A DNA stretch of 64,000 nt from Candidatus Scalindua sp. (GCA_021776915.1 JAIQZU010000054.1:1-64000); one strand, 5' to 3'; counted from the first letter of the stretch, positions 52,413 to 61,298 are shown. A program made the numbers and translations. The notes: generated by a model not told the origin, from the sequence alone.

Positions 52413-54260
52413 CTACTGTAAAGGTACTCCCATTACTATCTTGTTTTTAATATCCTGCTGATACGCCTTGACTGCCTCAGTAAGTAAACCAAGTTCGCTG
52501 TAGGAATCACCAATTAATCCGGAAATCCAATCCCTTTGCTTCTCTGTCACTTCTCCGTCAAGAACCTCCAGGTAACTTTCTATTGCCTTTTCAAACTGTT
52601 TGTCCCGTGCCAAACTAACACCTGCAAAAATCTTAGCTTTAACGGCCAGATTCTTATCTTTCTTTCTTTCGGCAATTTTTATAAAGATATCAAAAGCCCT
52701 TTTGTAATTCTCATCATCAAGATAACATAATCCGATTTCATACTTTATACTTTCTGCATATATACTATCGTAATGTTCACTTAAACCTTTATTCAGCATT
52801 CCTACAGCGCTATCTAACATCTTCATCAGGCGTAATGATTTTCCACTATACAGAAAACCATGTGACGATAAGCTGCTTTCGGGATACTCTGCTAATGCAC
52901 CTGTATATAATTGAAATGCTGTCAGAAAATCCTCTGTCTTAAAAAAGCAATCTGCCAGTTTGAAGTAAGCTTTATCCATTACGTCATTGTTCTTCTCATA
53001 AAAAACAAAATTCTTTAGTATACTTATGGCTTCATTGTATTCACCCAATAAATAGTAGCAGTTACCAAGCTGATATTCTAATTCATAACGGATCTTATCA
53101 GGCAAGACTATACGGTCAGATGTGAGAATAGTATCTCCTGACCGATATGCCTGCATATCAGTCTCAGACTGAAACTTCTCCTTCATGTCCAGGAATGTCT
53201 GTAACGCCAGAGAATAATCACCTGCATCAAGGTAGGCCTTTCCCAGCCGCATATGAGCAAATATTACTGAATTACTGTCATGGTACTCTTTAATCACATA
53301 ATTATAATTTTCAATAGCCTTCTCATAGTTATCTTGTTTTTTCCATAAATCACCTATAATAAGATACGTGTCATCCACATTAGATTCATTGGGATATCTC
53401 TGCACGTAATCTGAAAAACTTACTCTCGCCTTTTCTGGATCATCCAACATTACATAACACCTTCCTTCATTAAACCTGGATTCTTTTGCCAGTGGATGAC
53501 CTGGATAACCTGCCGTTATGGTTTTGAATTCCTGCAACGCTATTGATGGAAAGTTCGAAGCAAGGTAAAAGTTTCCCAGTTCGTAGTATGCTCGTGCTAT
53601 CCCCTCATAATCCGGATATCTGATCATAGCCTTTTGATATGCCTGTATTGCTTTTTCCTGATAATAACCATATGATGACACCACATTCAGCTTTGCAGGC
53701 AACGTTATAAATATTAAGTTTTCACTTATAATTGGTTCAAGACCTTTTGCACCAAGAATAACATCTACTATGTCAACCAAAGGAGTATTTTCCAGATAAA
53801 TAGAAATAATCGAAGATACTTTCTCTTTATCAATATCCTCATCTATAATAATCTTCTTCCCGCTTGCAGAAGCTAACGCTTGCAGGATATCCTCCATAGA
53901 TAATAAATCAGCCTTTATTGAGTATAAAACAATACCGTAATTACCTTTTTTCTTGCTTATAGACAAATCTTCACTTTCGGCAACTAATTCTGTAGTCATG
54001 TCCTCATCCTGCAAGGCTCGACGCTGCTTTAATTCCAACAATTTTTTTAAACCCTCTAATACCGTTCTCTCATTAGTCAGCATATACTTATATTCACCAA
54101 CCGACATATTCAATAATCCGGTACCTGCACCATTTCGTTCATCTGCTCTAATGTATCCCGTTGTACCAACCAATAGAAGGAACATCGTTAATAAATTTAC
54201 AAGAATTGTATTTCTAAATTTCTGATCCCGGATTTCGGATTTCGGTTTTTCAGTATTCAT
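52413..54260 (-). CDS. STN-like domain plus TPR protein, exported
   Basis: 615 residues. A hydrophobic export signal (TILVNLLTMFLLLVGTTGYI) is followed by a secretin/TonB short N-terminal-like domain (DILQALASASGKKIIIDEDID, IYLENTPLVDIVDVILGAKGL, ENLIFITLPAK; about residues 100-195), then TPR/BamD-like repeats to the end (YYELGNFYLAS, AKAYLDAGDYSLALQTFLDM, YEIGLCYLDDENYKRAFDIF). STN folds occur in secretins and TonB transporters; here the partner is a TPR rod, so it may be an envelope scaffold. The first 15 residues come from AATCCG-type repeats (54223-54246) and the real start may be further in (Met at residue 26). Confidence 0.75.
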   Translation of the reverse strand: MNTEKPKSEIRDQKFRNTILVNLLTMFLLLVGTTGYIRADERNGAGTGLLNMSVGEYKYMLTNERTVLEGLKKLLELKQRRALQDEDMTTELVAESEDLSISKKKGNYGIVLYSIKADLLSMEDILQALASASGKKIIIDEDIDKEKVSSIISIYLENTPLVDIVDVILGAKGLEPIISENLIFITLPAKLNVVSSYGYYQEKAIQAYQKAMIRYPDYEGIARAYYELGNFYLASNFPSIALQEFKTITAGYPGHPLAKESRFNEGRCYVMLDDPEKARVSFSDYVQRYPNESNVDDTYLIIGDLWKKQDNYEKAIENYNYVIKEYHDSNSVIFAHMRLGKAYLDAGDYSLALQTFLDMKEKFQSETDMQAYRSGDTILTSDRIVLPDKIRYELEYQLGNCYYLLGEYNEAISILKNFVFYEKNNDVMDKAYFKLADCFFKTEDFLTAFQLYTGALAEYPESSLSSHGFLYSGKSLRLMKMLDSAVGMLNKGLSEHYDSIYAESIKYEIGLCYLDDENYKRAFDIFIKIAERKKDKNLAVKAKIFAGVSLARDKQFEKAIESYLEVLDGEVTEKQRDWISGLIGDSYSELGLLTEAVKAYQQDIKNKIVMGVPLQ

Positions 54261-54294
54261 AATTCATTATTCAAGTTTTACAATGATTCGTCAT

Positions 54295-55053
54295 TTAGCG
54301 AGCTACGACTGTCTTTTTCTGTATTTCTTCTTCCTTCAGGTATTGCTTTGCCTGCTCAATGTAACTATCAGCAATTTTATAATATGCTTTTATCACCATT
54401 TGCTTGTCATCATCTTCTGTATATTTTGCCTCTTCGCCGGCGATTGAGTACAATACCCTTCTGGCCTCACCATAATCACCAGTTAATATCAAACACTCAC
54501 CAAGACCCAATTGAGCACCCAATCTATAAGGACTGTTTAAATAATCATTAGCCACTTTTCTATATACACCTATTGCATTATCATATTTTCCCAATTTATA
54601 ATAACTCTCTGCTAAACGGCTGGATATTCTGTCACGCTCATCAATAGCAATCTTTGAATTTATCAGCTTTTCATATACATCTGCAGCCTTTTTGTGCTGA
54701 TTATAATCAAAATACATGTCAGCTTCCTTTATAACATTTTTAATGTTTGCTTTATTTACACTCCCACCATTCGCAAAATTATTAGAAAGACCAGCACTCT
54801 TTTTCTTTTCTCTGGGAGGGGTTACAGGTTTTTTTGGAACTTTATGAGTATTAGTCTTTAAAGCTATTTTACCTTTTTTCTGCTTTTCTATCATGGTTTT
54901 AAGCTCGTTCTTTTCCTTGGAGATCCAATTACTCTGTAAATACATAAGTCCTGCAACCAACACGACGATAATCAGGTTTATAATTATGACCCCAATATAT
55001 CCACTGGCGCTGCCGATTAATGTATTCAGTTTTTGTTTTACCTTTTTTATCAT
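54295..55053 (-). CDS. membrane-anchored TPR protein
   Basis: 252 residues: one N-terminal span (IGVIIINLIIVVLVAGLMYL), a basic coiled linker (about 45-100, rich in Lys and Pro) and TPR units (ADMYFDYNQHKKAADVYEKLI, AESYYKLGKYDNAIGVYRKVA, LGECLILTGDYGEARRVLYSI). Family not more narrowly recognised. It lies between two TPR/regulatory genes of the same strand; the periplasmic TPR part could scaffold an envelope complex. Confidence 0.7.
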   Translation of the reverse strand: MIKKVKQKLNTLIGSASGYIGVIIINLIIVVLVAGLMYLQSNWISKEKNELKTMIEKQKKGKIALKTNTHKVPKKPVTPPREKKKSAGLSNNFANGGSVNKANIKNVIKEADMYFDYNQHKKAADVYEKLINSKIAIDERDRISSRLAESYYKLGKYDNAIGVYRKVANDYLNSPYRLGAQLGLGECLILTGDYGEARRVLYSIAGEEAKYTEDDDKQMVIKAYYKIADSYIEQAKQYLKEEEIQKKTVVAR

Positions 55054-55117
55054 ATTTTATTTCCTGTAAATAATAACAACTAACATTAAGAACTCGACAT
55101 TAACACAGACGTTGCAA

Positions 55118-56287
55118 TCATTTTTCTAATCTACGTCTTTCACTGTTCGGTGAGTGTTCTGTATCATTTCTATCAAGGCTTATTAATAACACTGTTTCAT
55201 CATCAATACTAGCATCCTTATCGTTTACCAATGGAGCATGTAAGTCAACCCCTTTAGACTGTTTTTCTTGTGAACCTTGGATATTCTGTAAGGCATTCTC
55301 AATTTTCTGCCTTATCAATGCCCCTTCTTCTACAATTCTTGACATAGTATTGCTTCTTGACAACATCAACCTGTTTTCATAAGAATATGGCATTGTTCCT
55401 TCAACCAAATCAATTCTCGGTAAAATACCTAACGGAAAAGGATTGGTATCCATTATCTCTGTCTCTCCGTTTGCCCCAATCATCGAGCATACCAGATCAT
55501 TCCCGCTGTTTATATATCGAATAACTCTCTTTTTATTATCTATAAGTACACACAGCATCGACACTTTGCTATGAGGCAAGATATTTTTATATAAGAACTT
55601 ATTTATATTATCGATTACTTTCTTTGGTGTACTTCCTACTCTTGATCTAAATAATGTCTTTATCATTATTCCTATCTGCTTGTTTTCCCACCATTCCCTA
55701 TGATGCTCATCTTGATCATTGATATTCCCAAATATCAACATAGACCTGTTATTGCTAATGGCAAAAGAATCAAAGATAACAGTGCTTTTAGGCTGACATG
55801 CCGGACCATCAAAATAATAAGGCATACCATCAGGTTTCAAAAGGTCATCAGTTTCTGATAATTGTTTGTTGTCATTTGTCTGTAGTTGGCGGGTGCTTCC
55901 ATTATTAGTGGCTTTTGGGATACTGGAATTATTGAACACCCTTTCTATAACGTCTTTTATTTCCTGTATCTTAAAAGGCTTACTAATCATCTCAACTACA
56001 CCCAATTTAGCTGCTTCTTTGACCGTTTCAAGGGAACCATATGCTGTGATAATAACTATTTGTAAATCAGAACCATCCTTCTTTATCTCACGTATTAGCT
56101 GGATACCATCCATACCCCGCATCTTAATGTCGGTTATTATTAAGTCATATGGTGCCACCTTAAAACGCTCCATGGCCTCAAAGGCATTCCCGGCAACGTC
56201 TACCTTATAACCTTCGCTGGTCAATGCCTCTCTCAGGACATATCTAATTGTCTCCTCATCATCTACCAATAAAATCCTGTTATTCAA
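55118..56287 (-). CDS. receiver domain plus degenerate SpoIIE/PP2C-like domain
   Basis: 389 residues. Receiver: LLVDDEETIRYVLREAL, phospho-acceptor Asp53 (ITDIKM), Lys104. C-terminal SpoIIE-type domain (about 165-375): AISNNRSMLIFGNIND where GDVSGHG is expected, IRYINSGND, and DDETVLLISL near the end. The first metal-ligand Asp of the phosphatase appears as Asn, while the last pair is kept, so activity may be lost. TTG 56287 is the start (ggagtggttat in front). Proteins of this layout control partner-switch anti-sigma systems; no such partner is in the window. Confidence 0.78.
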   Translation of the reverse strand: MNNRILLVDDEETIRYVLREALTSEGYKVDVAGNAFEAMERFKVAPYDLIITDIKMRGMDGIQLIREIKKDGSDLQIVIITAYGSLETVKEAAKLGVVEMISKPFKIQEIKDVIERVFNNSSIPKATNNGSTRQLQTNDNKQLSETDDLLKPDGMPYYFDGPACQPKSTVIFDSFAISNNRSMLIFGNINDQDEHHREWWENKQIGIMIKTLFRSRVGSTPKKVIDNINKFLYKNILPHSKVSMLCVLIDNKKRVIRYINSGNDLVCSMIGANGETEIMDTNPFPLGILPRIDLVEGTMPYSYENRLMLSRSNTMSRIVEEGALIRQKIENALQNIQGSQEKQSKGVDLHAPLVNDKDASIDDETVLLISLDRNDTEHSPNSERRRLEK

Positions 56288-56414
56288 ATAACCACTCCTC
56301 TTTCAGGTGTTCTATACCTACACAAGCATTGACAGTTTGATAGCTTCTCAATAAGTTGATTAAATATATTTGCTCCTATACTATAAGATTATTTAACTCA
56401 GATCACTCCGAAAG

Positions 56415-56921
56415 TTACTGTTTATTAGAAAATGTTTGATAAAATTCCTTCACTATACTGTCCAGACGATCAATCTCCTTAAAGATCATCTTAAATAACC
56501 TTTCATTTGAATCATCTTTCTCCGTTCTCTCTCTGAGGACCTCTACCGCAGCAGAAATACCAGCCAGAGGATTGCGTACTTTGTGAGTAACAATACCCAT
56601 CAACTCATTTAGATCATCAAAGTATTGAGTCTCCTTATACTTGTCTACTATCACCTTTATTCCTTCATTATCACTTAAATCAGTACAGGATTTCGCTCCA
56701 CTCCCTGAAGACTCAATTTGTTTGTCCAAAGCAGTAGACAATTCTTCATTAGTGATTAAATTCATCTTGATAAGGATCACACCCAGGAGTTGATATTCAG
56801 GATTGTCTTTTTGCAATCTTAATGCCTTTTGGATATCGGATTTCTTAACCTTACCATCTTTAACCAAAACCTCTCCGAGTTTCTTCTGACATGAATCAGT
56901 ATCTTTTTCCATATTAATCAC
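56415..56921 (-). CDS. orphan DHp (histidine phospho-acceptor) protein with N-terminal MshEN-like domain
   Basis: 168 residues. Residues 10-75 (KKLGEVLVKDGKVKKSDIQKALRLQ, LGVILIKMNLITNEELSTALDKQ) resemble the N-terminal domain of GspE/MshE ATPases, a known cyclic-di-GMP binding fold in some members. Residues 105-165 form a HisKA dimer helix pair with the phospho-acceptor His (MGIVTHKVRNPLAGISAAVEVL). There is no HATPase domain, so it cannot self-phosphorylate; it could be a phosphotransfer module for neighbouring receivers. GTG 56921 or ATG 56912 are both possible starts. In the same strand group as receivers at 55118 and 57018. Confidence 0.75.
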   Translation of the reverse strand: MINMEKDTDSCQKKLGEVLVKDGKVKKSDIQKALRLQKDNPEYQLLGVILIKMNLITNEELSTALDKQIESSGSGAKSCTDLSDNEGIKVIVDKYKETQYFDDLNELMGIVTHKVRNPLAGISAAVEVLRERTEKDDSNERLFKMIFKEIDRLDSIVKEFYQTFSNKQ

Positions 56922-56987
56922 TTTATATAATTTTTCCTTTTCTGATTGTACATATTGTTAATCGAAATAAGAAAATACAGGTCCAGA

Positions 56988-57027
56988 TAAACAGTAAGGG
57001 CGAACGGCCGTTCGCCCCTACTGTTTA
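56988..57027. repeat. 40-base palindrome at the stop of the NtrC-type gene
   Basis: AAACAGTA-GGGCGAACGG and its complement form a near-perfect palindrome; the stop codon of the 57018 gene lies in the right arm. No T-tract on the relevant strand. Confidence 0.8.
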
Positions 57028-58415
57028 ATACCATAATGCTTTATCTTGTTGTATAAAGTGGTACGGTTTATGCCAAGTATCTTCGATGCCTTGGTCATTC
57101 GCCATGAAGTTTCCTTAAGAATTTCTGTTATATGTTGTTTCTCAATTGTTGAAATAGATTGATCTACCTCTTCTTCCTGCCCATTGCCTTTCATTTCCGT
57201 CTCAGACCCCAGTAACAGATGCTCGGCAGAAAGAGTAGAATTATTTGAAAGAAGAACAGCTCTTTCAATAACATTTTTCAGTTCTCTCACATTTCCAGGC
57301 CATTCATATTTTTTCAGAACAGATTTTATTTCCGGAGTCAGGCCATTGACCTCCTTGTTGAATTCTTTATTAAATTTTTCAATATAGTGTTTTGCAAGCG
57401 GGATGATGTCGTCCTTCCTCCCCCTCAACGCACACAAATATACCGGTAAGACTTTCAGGCGATAAAAAAGATCTTTTCTGAAGTTTCCTTTCTTTACTTC
57501 ATCTTCCAAATTCCGGTTTGTTGAAGCAACTATCCTTACGTCTACATTTATATCATCCACCCCGCCGACCCTCTTGAACTTCCTTTCCTGAAGCACTCTC
57601 AGCAGTTTTGCCTGTAATGGCAGACTCATCTCCCCAATCTCATCAAGAAACATGGTGCCTCTCTGGGTGGCTTCGAACAGACCGGCCTTTCCTGTAGTAG
57701 AAGCTCCTGTGAAAGAACCCTTTTCATAACCAAATAACTCGGCTTCAAGCAGGTTCTCTGTCAAGGCGGCACAATTAATCTCCATAAACCTGTACTTATT
57801 CCTCGCACTCATCATATGTATATAGTTTGCAATCAACTCCTTACCTGTTCCACTCTCTCCCTGTATAAGCACCGTACTTGAAGGACTCTGTGCAATTATC
57901 TTTACATGTTCAAAAATCTTTTTCATTTCTTTACTAACGGCAATAATATTAGCATTGCCTGTAACATCTGTTTTTTCCCTTAACCATGCGTTCTCCCTCA
58001 TCAGGGATTGAGTACTCAATGCCTTTTCAACCACAACTTTTACGTGTTCCATCTTAAATGGTTTCTCAAGATAATCAAAAGCCCCGGCTTTCATTGCGCT
58101 TACTGCAGTGTCTACAGAACCATGACCTGTTAAAAGAATTACGAGTATGTTCGAATCATGCAATTTTACTTCCCTTAATAAATCCAGGCCATTCATTCCG
58201 GGCATCTTTAAGTCCAATATAACCAGGTCAGGAACCACCTTCTTTACTAAGCTTAAAGCCTTTTCCCCATCCTCCTCCGTGTCTACTTCGTGCCCCTCAG
58301 ACTCCAATGCCTCTTTTAAACAAAACCTGATTGTTTCCTCGTCATCCACAACTAAGATTACGGGCTTTACGCTATTCTGGCTTTCCGCATTTTTAACCGA
58401 TTTTGTTTCACTCAT
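57018..58415 (-). CDS. NtrC-family sigma-54 activator
   Basis: 465 residues: receiver with phospho-acceptor Asp68 (LVILDLKMPG), AAA+ domain with GESGTGKE, GSFTGA as the sigma-54 contact loop, FLDEIGEMS, and a Fis-type DNA-binding end (MTKASKILGINRTTLYNKI). A second activator beside that at 48338; GSFTGA is a tolerated variant of GAFTGA. No kinase is adjacent except the orphan phospho-acceptor protein at 56415, which might feed it. Good ribosome site (gagggttaa). Confidence 0.92.
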   Translation of the reverse strand: MSETKSVKNAESQNSVKPVILVVDDEETIRFCLKEALESEGHEVDTEEDGEKALSLVKKVVPDLVILDLKMPGMNGLDLLREVKLHDSNILVILLTGHGSVDTAVSAMKAGAFDYLEKPFKMEHVKVVVEKALSTQSLMRENAWLREKTDVTGNANIIAVSKEMKKIFEHVKIIAQSPSSTVLIQGESGTGKELIANYIHMMSARNKYRFMEINCAALTENLLEAELFGYEKGSFTGASTTGKAGLFEATQRGTMFLDEIGEMSLPLQAKLLRVLQERKFKRVGGVDDINVDVRIVASTNRNLEDEVKKGNFRKDLFYRLKVLPVYLCALRGRKDDIIPLAKHYIEKFNKEFNKEVNGLTPEIKSVLKKYEWPGNVRELKNVIERAVLLSNNSTLSAEHLLLGSETEMKGNGQEEEVDQSISTIEKQHITEILKETSWRMTKASKILGINRTTLYNKIKHYGIKQ

Positions 58416-58564
58416 TTAACCCTCTATTCTAAAATAAATTTTCTTTCCTGTTTGGCAACTTACAATTACCGCAAATTAATGATCATATCTTATACATAAT
58501 GTTGAATAAGTATACAATATTTTTGTATTATCCAATATCTCACAAATGGTCTTATTTCTTTGGA

Positions 58565-59770
58565 TCAGGGATTAAGCCCATCAAGCTTTCCCTTTGCCGC
58601 CTTAATCTCCTCTATGTTGCGTGCATATCTAACGCATTCCTCAAGATGCTTTCTGACTTTATCCGGCCGGTTTCTCTTCTCAAACATAGAAACCAGAATA
58701 AGATTTATCTCGTAGTTGCCCTTATGCGTATCTAGTGATTTCTCAAAGGCCTGTATCGCTTCATCTTCTGCTCCACTATTTAAGTATAACAGCCCCAGTT
58801 CTTTATAACGACCGGCAATATTCATGGGATAGACACTTATTGTCTTTTTATATATTTCAATGGCTTTTTCGTGATCACCTCTTTTGGAATAAATCTTTGC
58901 CATCTCATCGAATGGGTCAAAACCAGAAGTCAAAAACACCCCAAGAACCTCCTCCTCGAAATTCTGGTCTAAATGCCTTAGGACCATCACACCTTCATCC
59001 AGAATCTTATCTTCTAATAATGGATTCTCCTCTTTGCGGGTTCTGGATAGATAAAGCACCATCAAAGAGGCACGTATGCCAACCGCATCATCGGTGATCA
59101 AAAGTATTTCCCTAAGCTTCTTTTCAGATACATCAAAAGTGTATTGGCCTTGATTGTATGACCCTATAATGCTTAATGCATCATCATATGCATTTAGATT
59201 TCTACAAAAGCTTGTTATTTTAACAGATAACTCCTTCAGGATGCCGGATGACAACTCTTCAGGATTGCCCTCTACGGTAATAAAACCCAATGTTTTTTTC
59301 TCCTTAACACCTACTATTTCAGTATCTATTCTCAAGGTGCTTCCTATTAAAGATATGTTACCTTTCAGAACATAGTCTGCCTTCAACTGTCTGCCAAATT
59401 TCTTGACTATTTTCGTATCCAACTTCGACATCAAATCCACCTGATCTGCTGTCCATGCTCCATCGACATTCGTTATATTGTCGATTTTTATATCTTCACC
59501 TGGTGTCACCGTAGTAACCTTCTCATAAATAATTTCCCTGTCTATCGGCTCAAAATACCCTGTTTGTGTAAACATGCTCTTTAATGCATCCGGGACCATT
59601 TCTTCCATATTCATCCGGGTATAATCCTTGAACGGCAGGACAACAATCTTGTAACTCCTTTTAGCATCGCAGACTTGGTTAACAAAAGCTACAAATATGA
59701 AAACAATTATCGCCGTTTTAATACTAATCGTCTTTCTTAATAATCCAGTTATTTTGTATGAAATAATCAT
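58565..59770 (-). CDS. TolB-N/CsgG-like plus TPR lipoprotein-type or exported protein
   Basis: 401 residues. A hydrophobic N-terminus (IKTAIIVFIFVAFVNQVCDA) suggests export; a Cys in VNQVCDA may be chance. Residues 35-175 look like the CsgG/TolB-N/FlgT fold: YKIVVLPFKDYTRMNMEEMVPDALKSMF, then GNISLIGSTLRIDTEIV. TPR units follow (AKIYSKRGDHEKAIEIYKKTI, LGLLYLNSGAEDEAIQAFEKS). FlgT-like proteins help outer-ring assembly in some flagella; this is one possible role. Strong ribosome site (aaaggagcaata). Confidence 0.72.
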   Translation of the reverse strand: MIISYKITGLLRKTISIKTAIIVFIFVAFVNQVCDAKRSYKIVVLPFKDYTRMNMEEMVPDALKSMFTQTGYFEPIDREIIYEKVTTVTPGEDIKIDNITNVDGAWTADQVDLMSKLDTKIVKKFGRQLKADYVLKGNISLIGSTLRIDTEIVGVKEKKTLGFITVEGNPEELSSGILKELSVKITSFCRNLNAYDDALSIIGSYNQGQYTFDVSEKKLREILLITDDAVGIRASLMVLYLSRTRKEENPLLEDKILDEGVMVLRHLDQNFEEEVLGVFLTSGFDPFDEMAKIYSKRGDHEKAIEIYKKTISVYPMNIAGRYKELGLLYLNSGAEDEAIQAFEKSLDTHKGNYEINLILVSMFEKRNRPDKVRKHLEECVRYARNIEEIKAAKGKLDGLNP

Positions 59771-59890
59771 TATTGCTCCTTTAAATTACTTTTATTCGGG
59801 GATTATACGCATATTTTGTGCCTTTTCTTATAATATAGTACTGAAAGTACATTTTAACCTGGCATCAAGCGATGACGCCCAAGGTATAGT

Positions 59891-60019
59891 CTTTATAGAA
59901 GCTTACAAACAGGGAAAATGTCTCTTTCCCATGAAGTATCAGACTTTCTAAGTGACTGGTTAAACAAACACATTAAGGAAATGGAGCAACAATACAGAAG
60001 CTTTATGAACGGAGTGTAA
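59891..60019 (+). pseudogene. 3' fragment of a bacteriohemerythrin gene
   Basis: A frame too short to be called on its own (ATG 59918 to TAA 60017-60019) encodes TGKMSLSHEVSDFLSDWLNKH, then IKEMEQQYRSFM, which is the C-terminal quarter of bacteriohemerythrins (xGKxxLSxExxxFLxDWLxxHI). The terminal iron-ligand His of HIxxxDxxY is present but Asp is Glu. Upstream the frame has no hemerythrin sequence and stops at 59873-59875, so this is a 5'-deleted remnant. Confidence 0.7.
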
Positions 60020-60184
60020 ACAATAAGTAAAGACATAGACTCAGGTGTTACAGCCTCCGGCTTTATTAGCACCTTTATAAAAATATTTTGGTCAATTTTG
60101 GCAAGAAAATTAAGAGGTGAGATTTTAGAATTACGATTTAAATCCAAAATCCTGTTCCGGCTTGTTCAGGTTTGAACAGAAGCT

Positions 60185-60250
60185 AAAGAAAAAGGGACAA
60201 CACATCCCATTTGATCTTCTCTAAATTCAGGATATGTTGTCCCTTTTTCT
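60185..60250. terminator. bidirectional terminator-like hairpin
   Basis: Arms aagaaaaagggacaacacat (60184-60203) and atgttgtccctttttctt (60231-60248) flank a 27-base loop; T-rich ends on both strands. It terminates the small gene at 60253 on the minus strand and could act on + strand transcripts too. Confidence 0.7.
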
Positions 60251-60252
60251 TT

Positions 60253-60465
60253 TCAAGATGCAACAAAGAACCGGTTACTCACACCGCCGCTACCAACCCT
60301 GACAGTAAGACTGCGAAGGCATCTGGGACATTTCCCTTCATATTGTTTCCCTGAGTAGTTATAGATACGTCCATATATATTGCAACATGCAAAATGAATC
60401 CCCAGATACTTCCTCTTTTTTTGCCTGTTAGCTGCTACTGTTAATCCGGCCTCCATTATACACAT
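60253..60465 (-). CDS. small Cys-rich protein, zinc-ribbon-like
   Basis: 70 residues: basic start, then KKRKYLGIHFACCNIYGRIY, a GKCPRCLRSL knuckle and a GSGGVSNRFF end. CC plus C-x-x-C could bind a metal. I associate this layout with a small conserved protein of planctomycetes, but cannot confirm without a search. Starts at 60465 or 60456 are possible. It precedes the hairpin at 60185 and is followed upstream by flgM on the same strand. Confidence 0.65.
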   Translation of the reverse strand: MCIMEAGLTVAANRQKKRKYLGIHFACCNIYGRIYNYSGKQYEGKCPRCLRSLTVRVGSGGVSNRFFVAS

Positions 60466-60573
60466 ATTTCCTCATAAATGTAAGGGCGTATTGCCATCCC
60501 CGGACAGACTGCGCCGAGGACTTTACACCTCCTACTTTGTGGTGATTTTGAAATTCTTATATAATTTTATTAT

Positions 60574-60909
60574 CTACAGCAAACCGGAGTTCTTAATTGA
60601 CCTGGCAACTTCCTTAGTAACCGCATCACGGTCGTAAACACCAGCTTCTATACGGGCCTTAACATCCTTTATCTTTTCCTCCCTGATATCAGGCACCTTC
60701 TTAATTTCCGCCTTTAAGATCGACAGTCTTCTTTGTAACTCTTTGGCCTCAGTGGAAATTTCAACTTTATCTCCTTCTTTTGACACTTGCACTTCACTGG
60801 ACGCACCGGATGCCGCTTTTTTAACATCCCCGGGCTTTCCAAGATTTTGATTACCAAAAACCTTCCCAACCTGATTATTAGTAATTCCAGCTGTTTTATC
60901 TACAGACAT
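60574..60909 (-). CDS. flgM: anti-sigma-28 factor FlgM-like
   Basis: 111 residues. The C-terminal half has the FlgM pattern: DKVEISTEAKELQRRLSILKAEIKKV, PDIREEKIKDVKARIEAGVY, VTKEVARSI. The N-terminal half is disordered, as in FlgM, which is unfolded for export through the hook. ATG 60909 is chosen with ggagg seven bases in front; a TTG two codons earlier is less likely. It should hold FliA inactive until the hook is finished. A GCCGAT sequence 30-45 bases upstream resembles a sigma-28 -10 but lacks a good -35. Confidence 0.85.
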   Translation of the reverse strand: MSVDKTAGITNNQVGKVFGNQNLGKPGDVKKAASGASSEVQVSKEGDKVEISTEAKELQRRLSILKAEIKKVPDIREEKIKDVKARIEAGVYDRDAVTKEVARSIKNSGLL

Positions 60910-61121
60910 TTTCAAACCTCCAATCTAAACCTGAAATCGGCAATTTACTAAAGAAAAAGTATAATTCTGACACATATTCCTTCAAGCAAACATTGATTTG
61001 CGACAGTATTTATTATTAATATACAACCCTTTTGACTTCAACTTCAATACAAACTTCTAATGATAAACCTTTTATATCCTTTTCATAAAACTCTCCTGCG
61101 CTCACCCCTGTCAGGCAAGTG

Positions 61122-61298
61122 TTAAAATCGCGCATCCCATAGCCTTTTAGTATTACAATGACAACTTAATAGCTTGTGCCACAGGCACTCTATACACCAA
61201 CAAAAGTTTAAAGAAGCATTTCTAAACATTGATGATTTCTTCTTCAAACTTGATGGATAAATGTCATCATAATAATACTCATACTCAAATCGTTTCAT
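61122..61298 (-). CDS. small hypothetical protein
   Basis: 58 residues beginning MKRFEYEYYYDDIYPSSLKKK, with an excellent ribosome site (gggaggttgaaa) before the ATG. The second half has several Cys (CWCIECLWHK, CHC). Not recognised. The good start context is the main support. Confidence 0.4.
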   Translation of the reverse strand: MKRFEYEYYYDDIYPSSLKKKSSMFRNASLNFCWCIECLWHKLLSCHCNTKRLWDARF

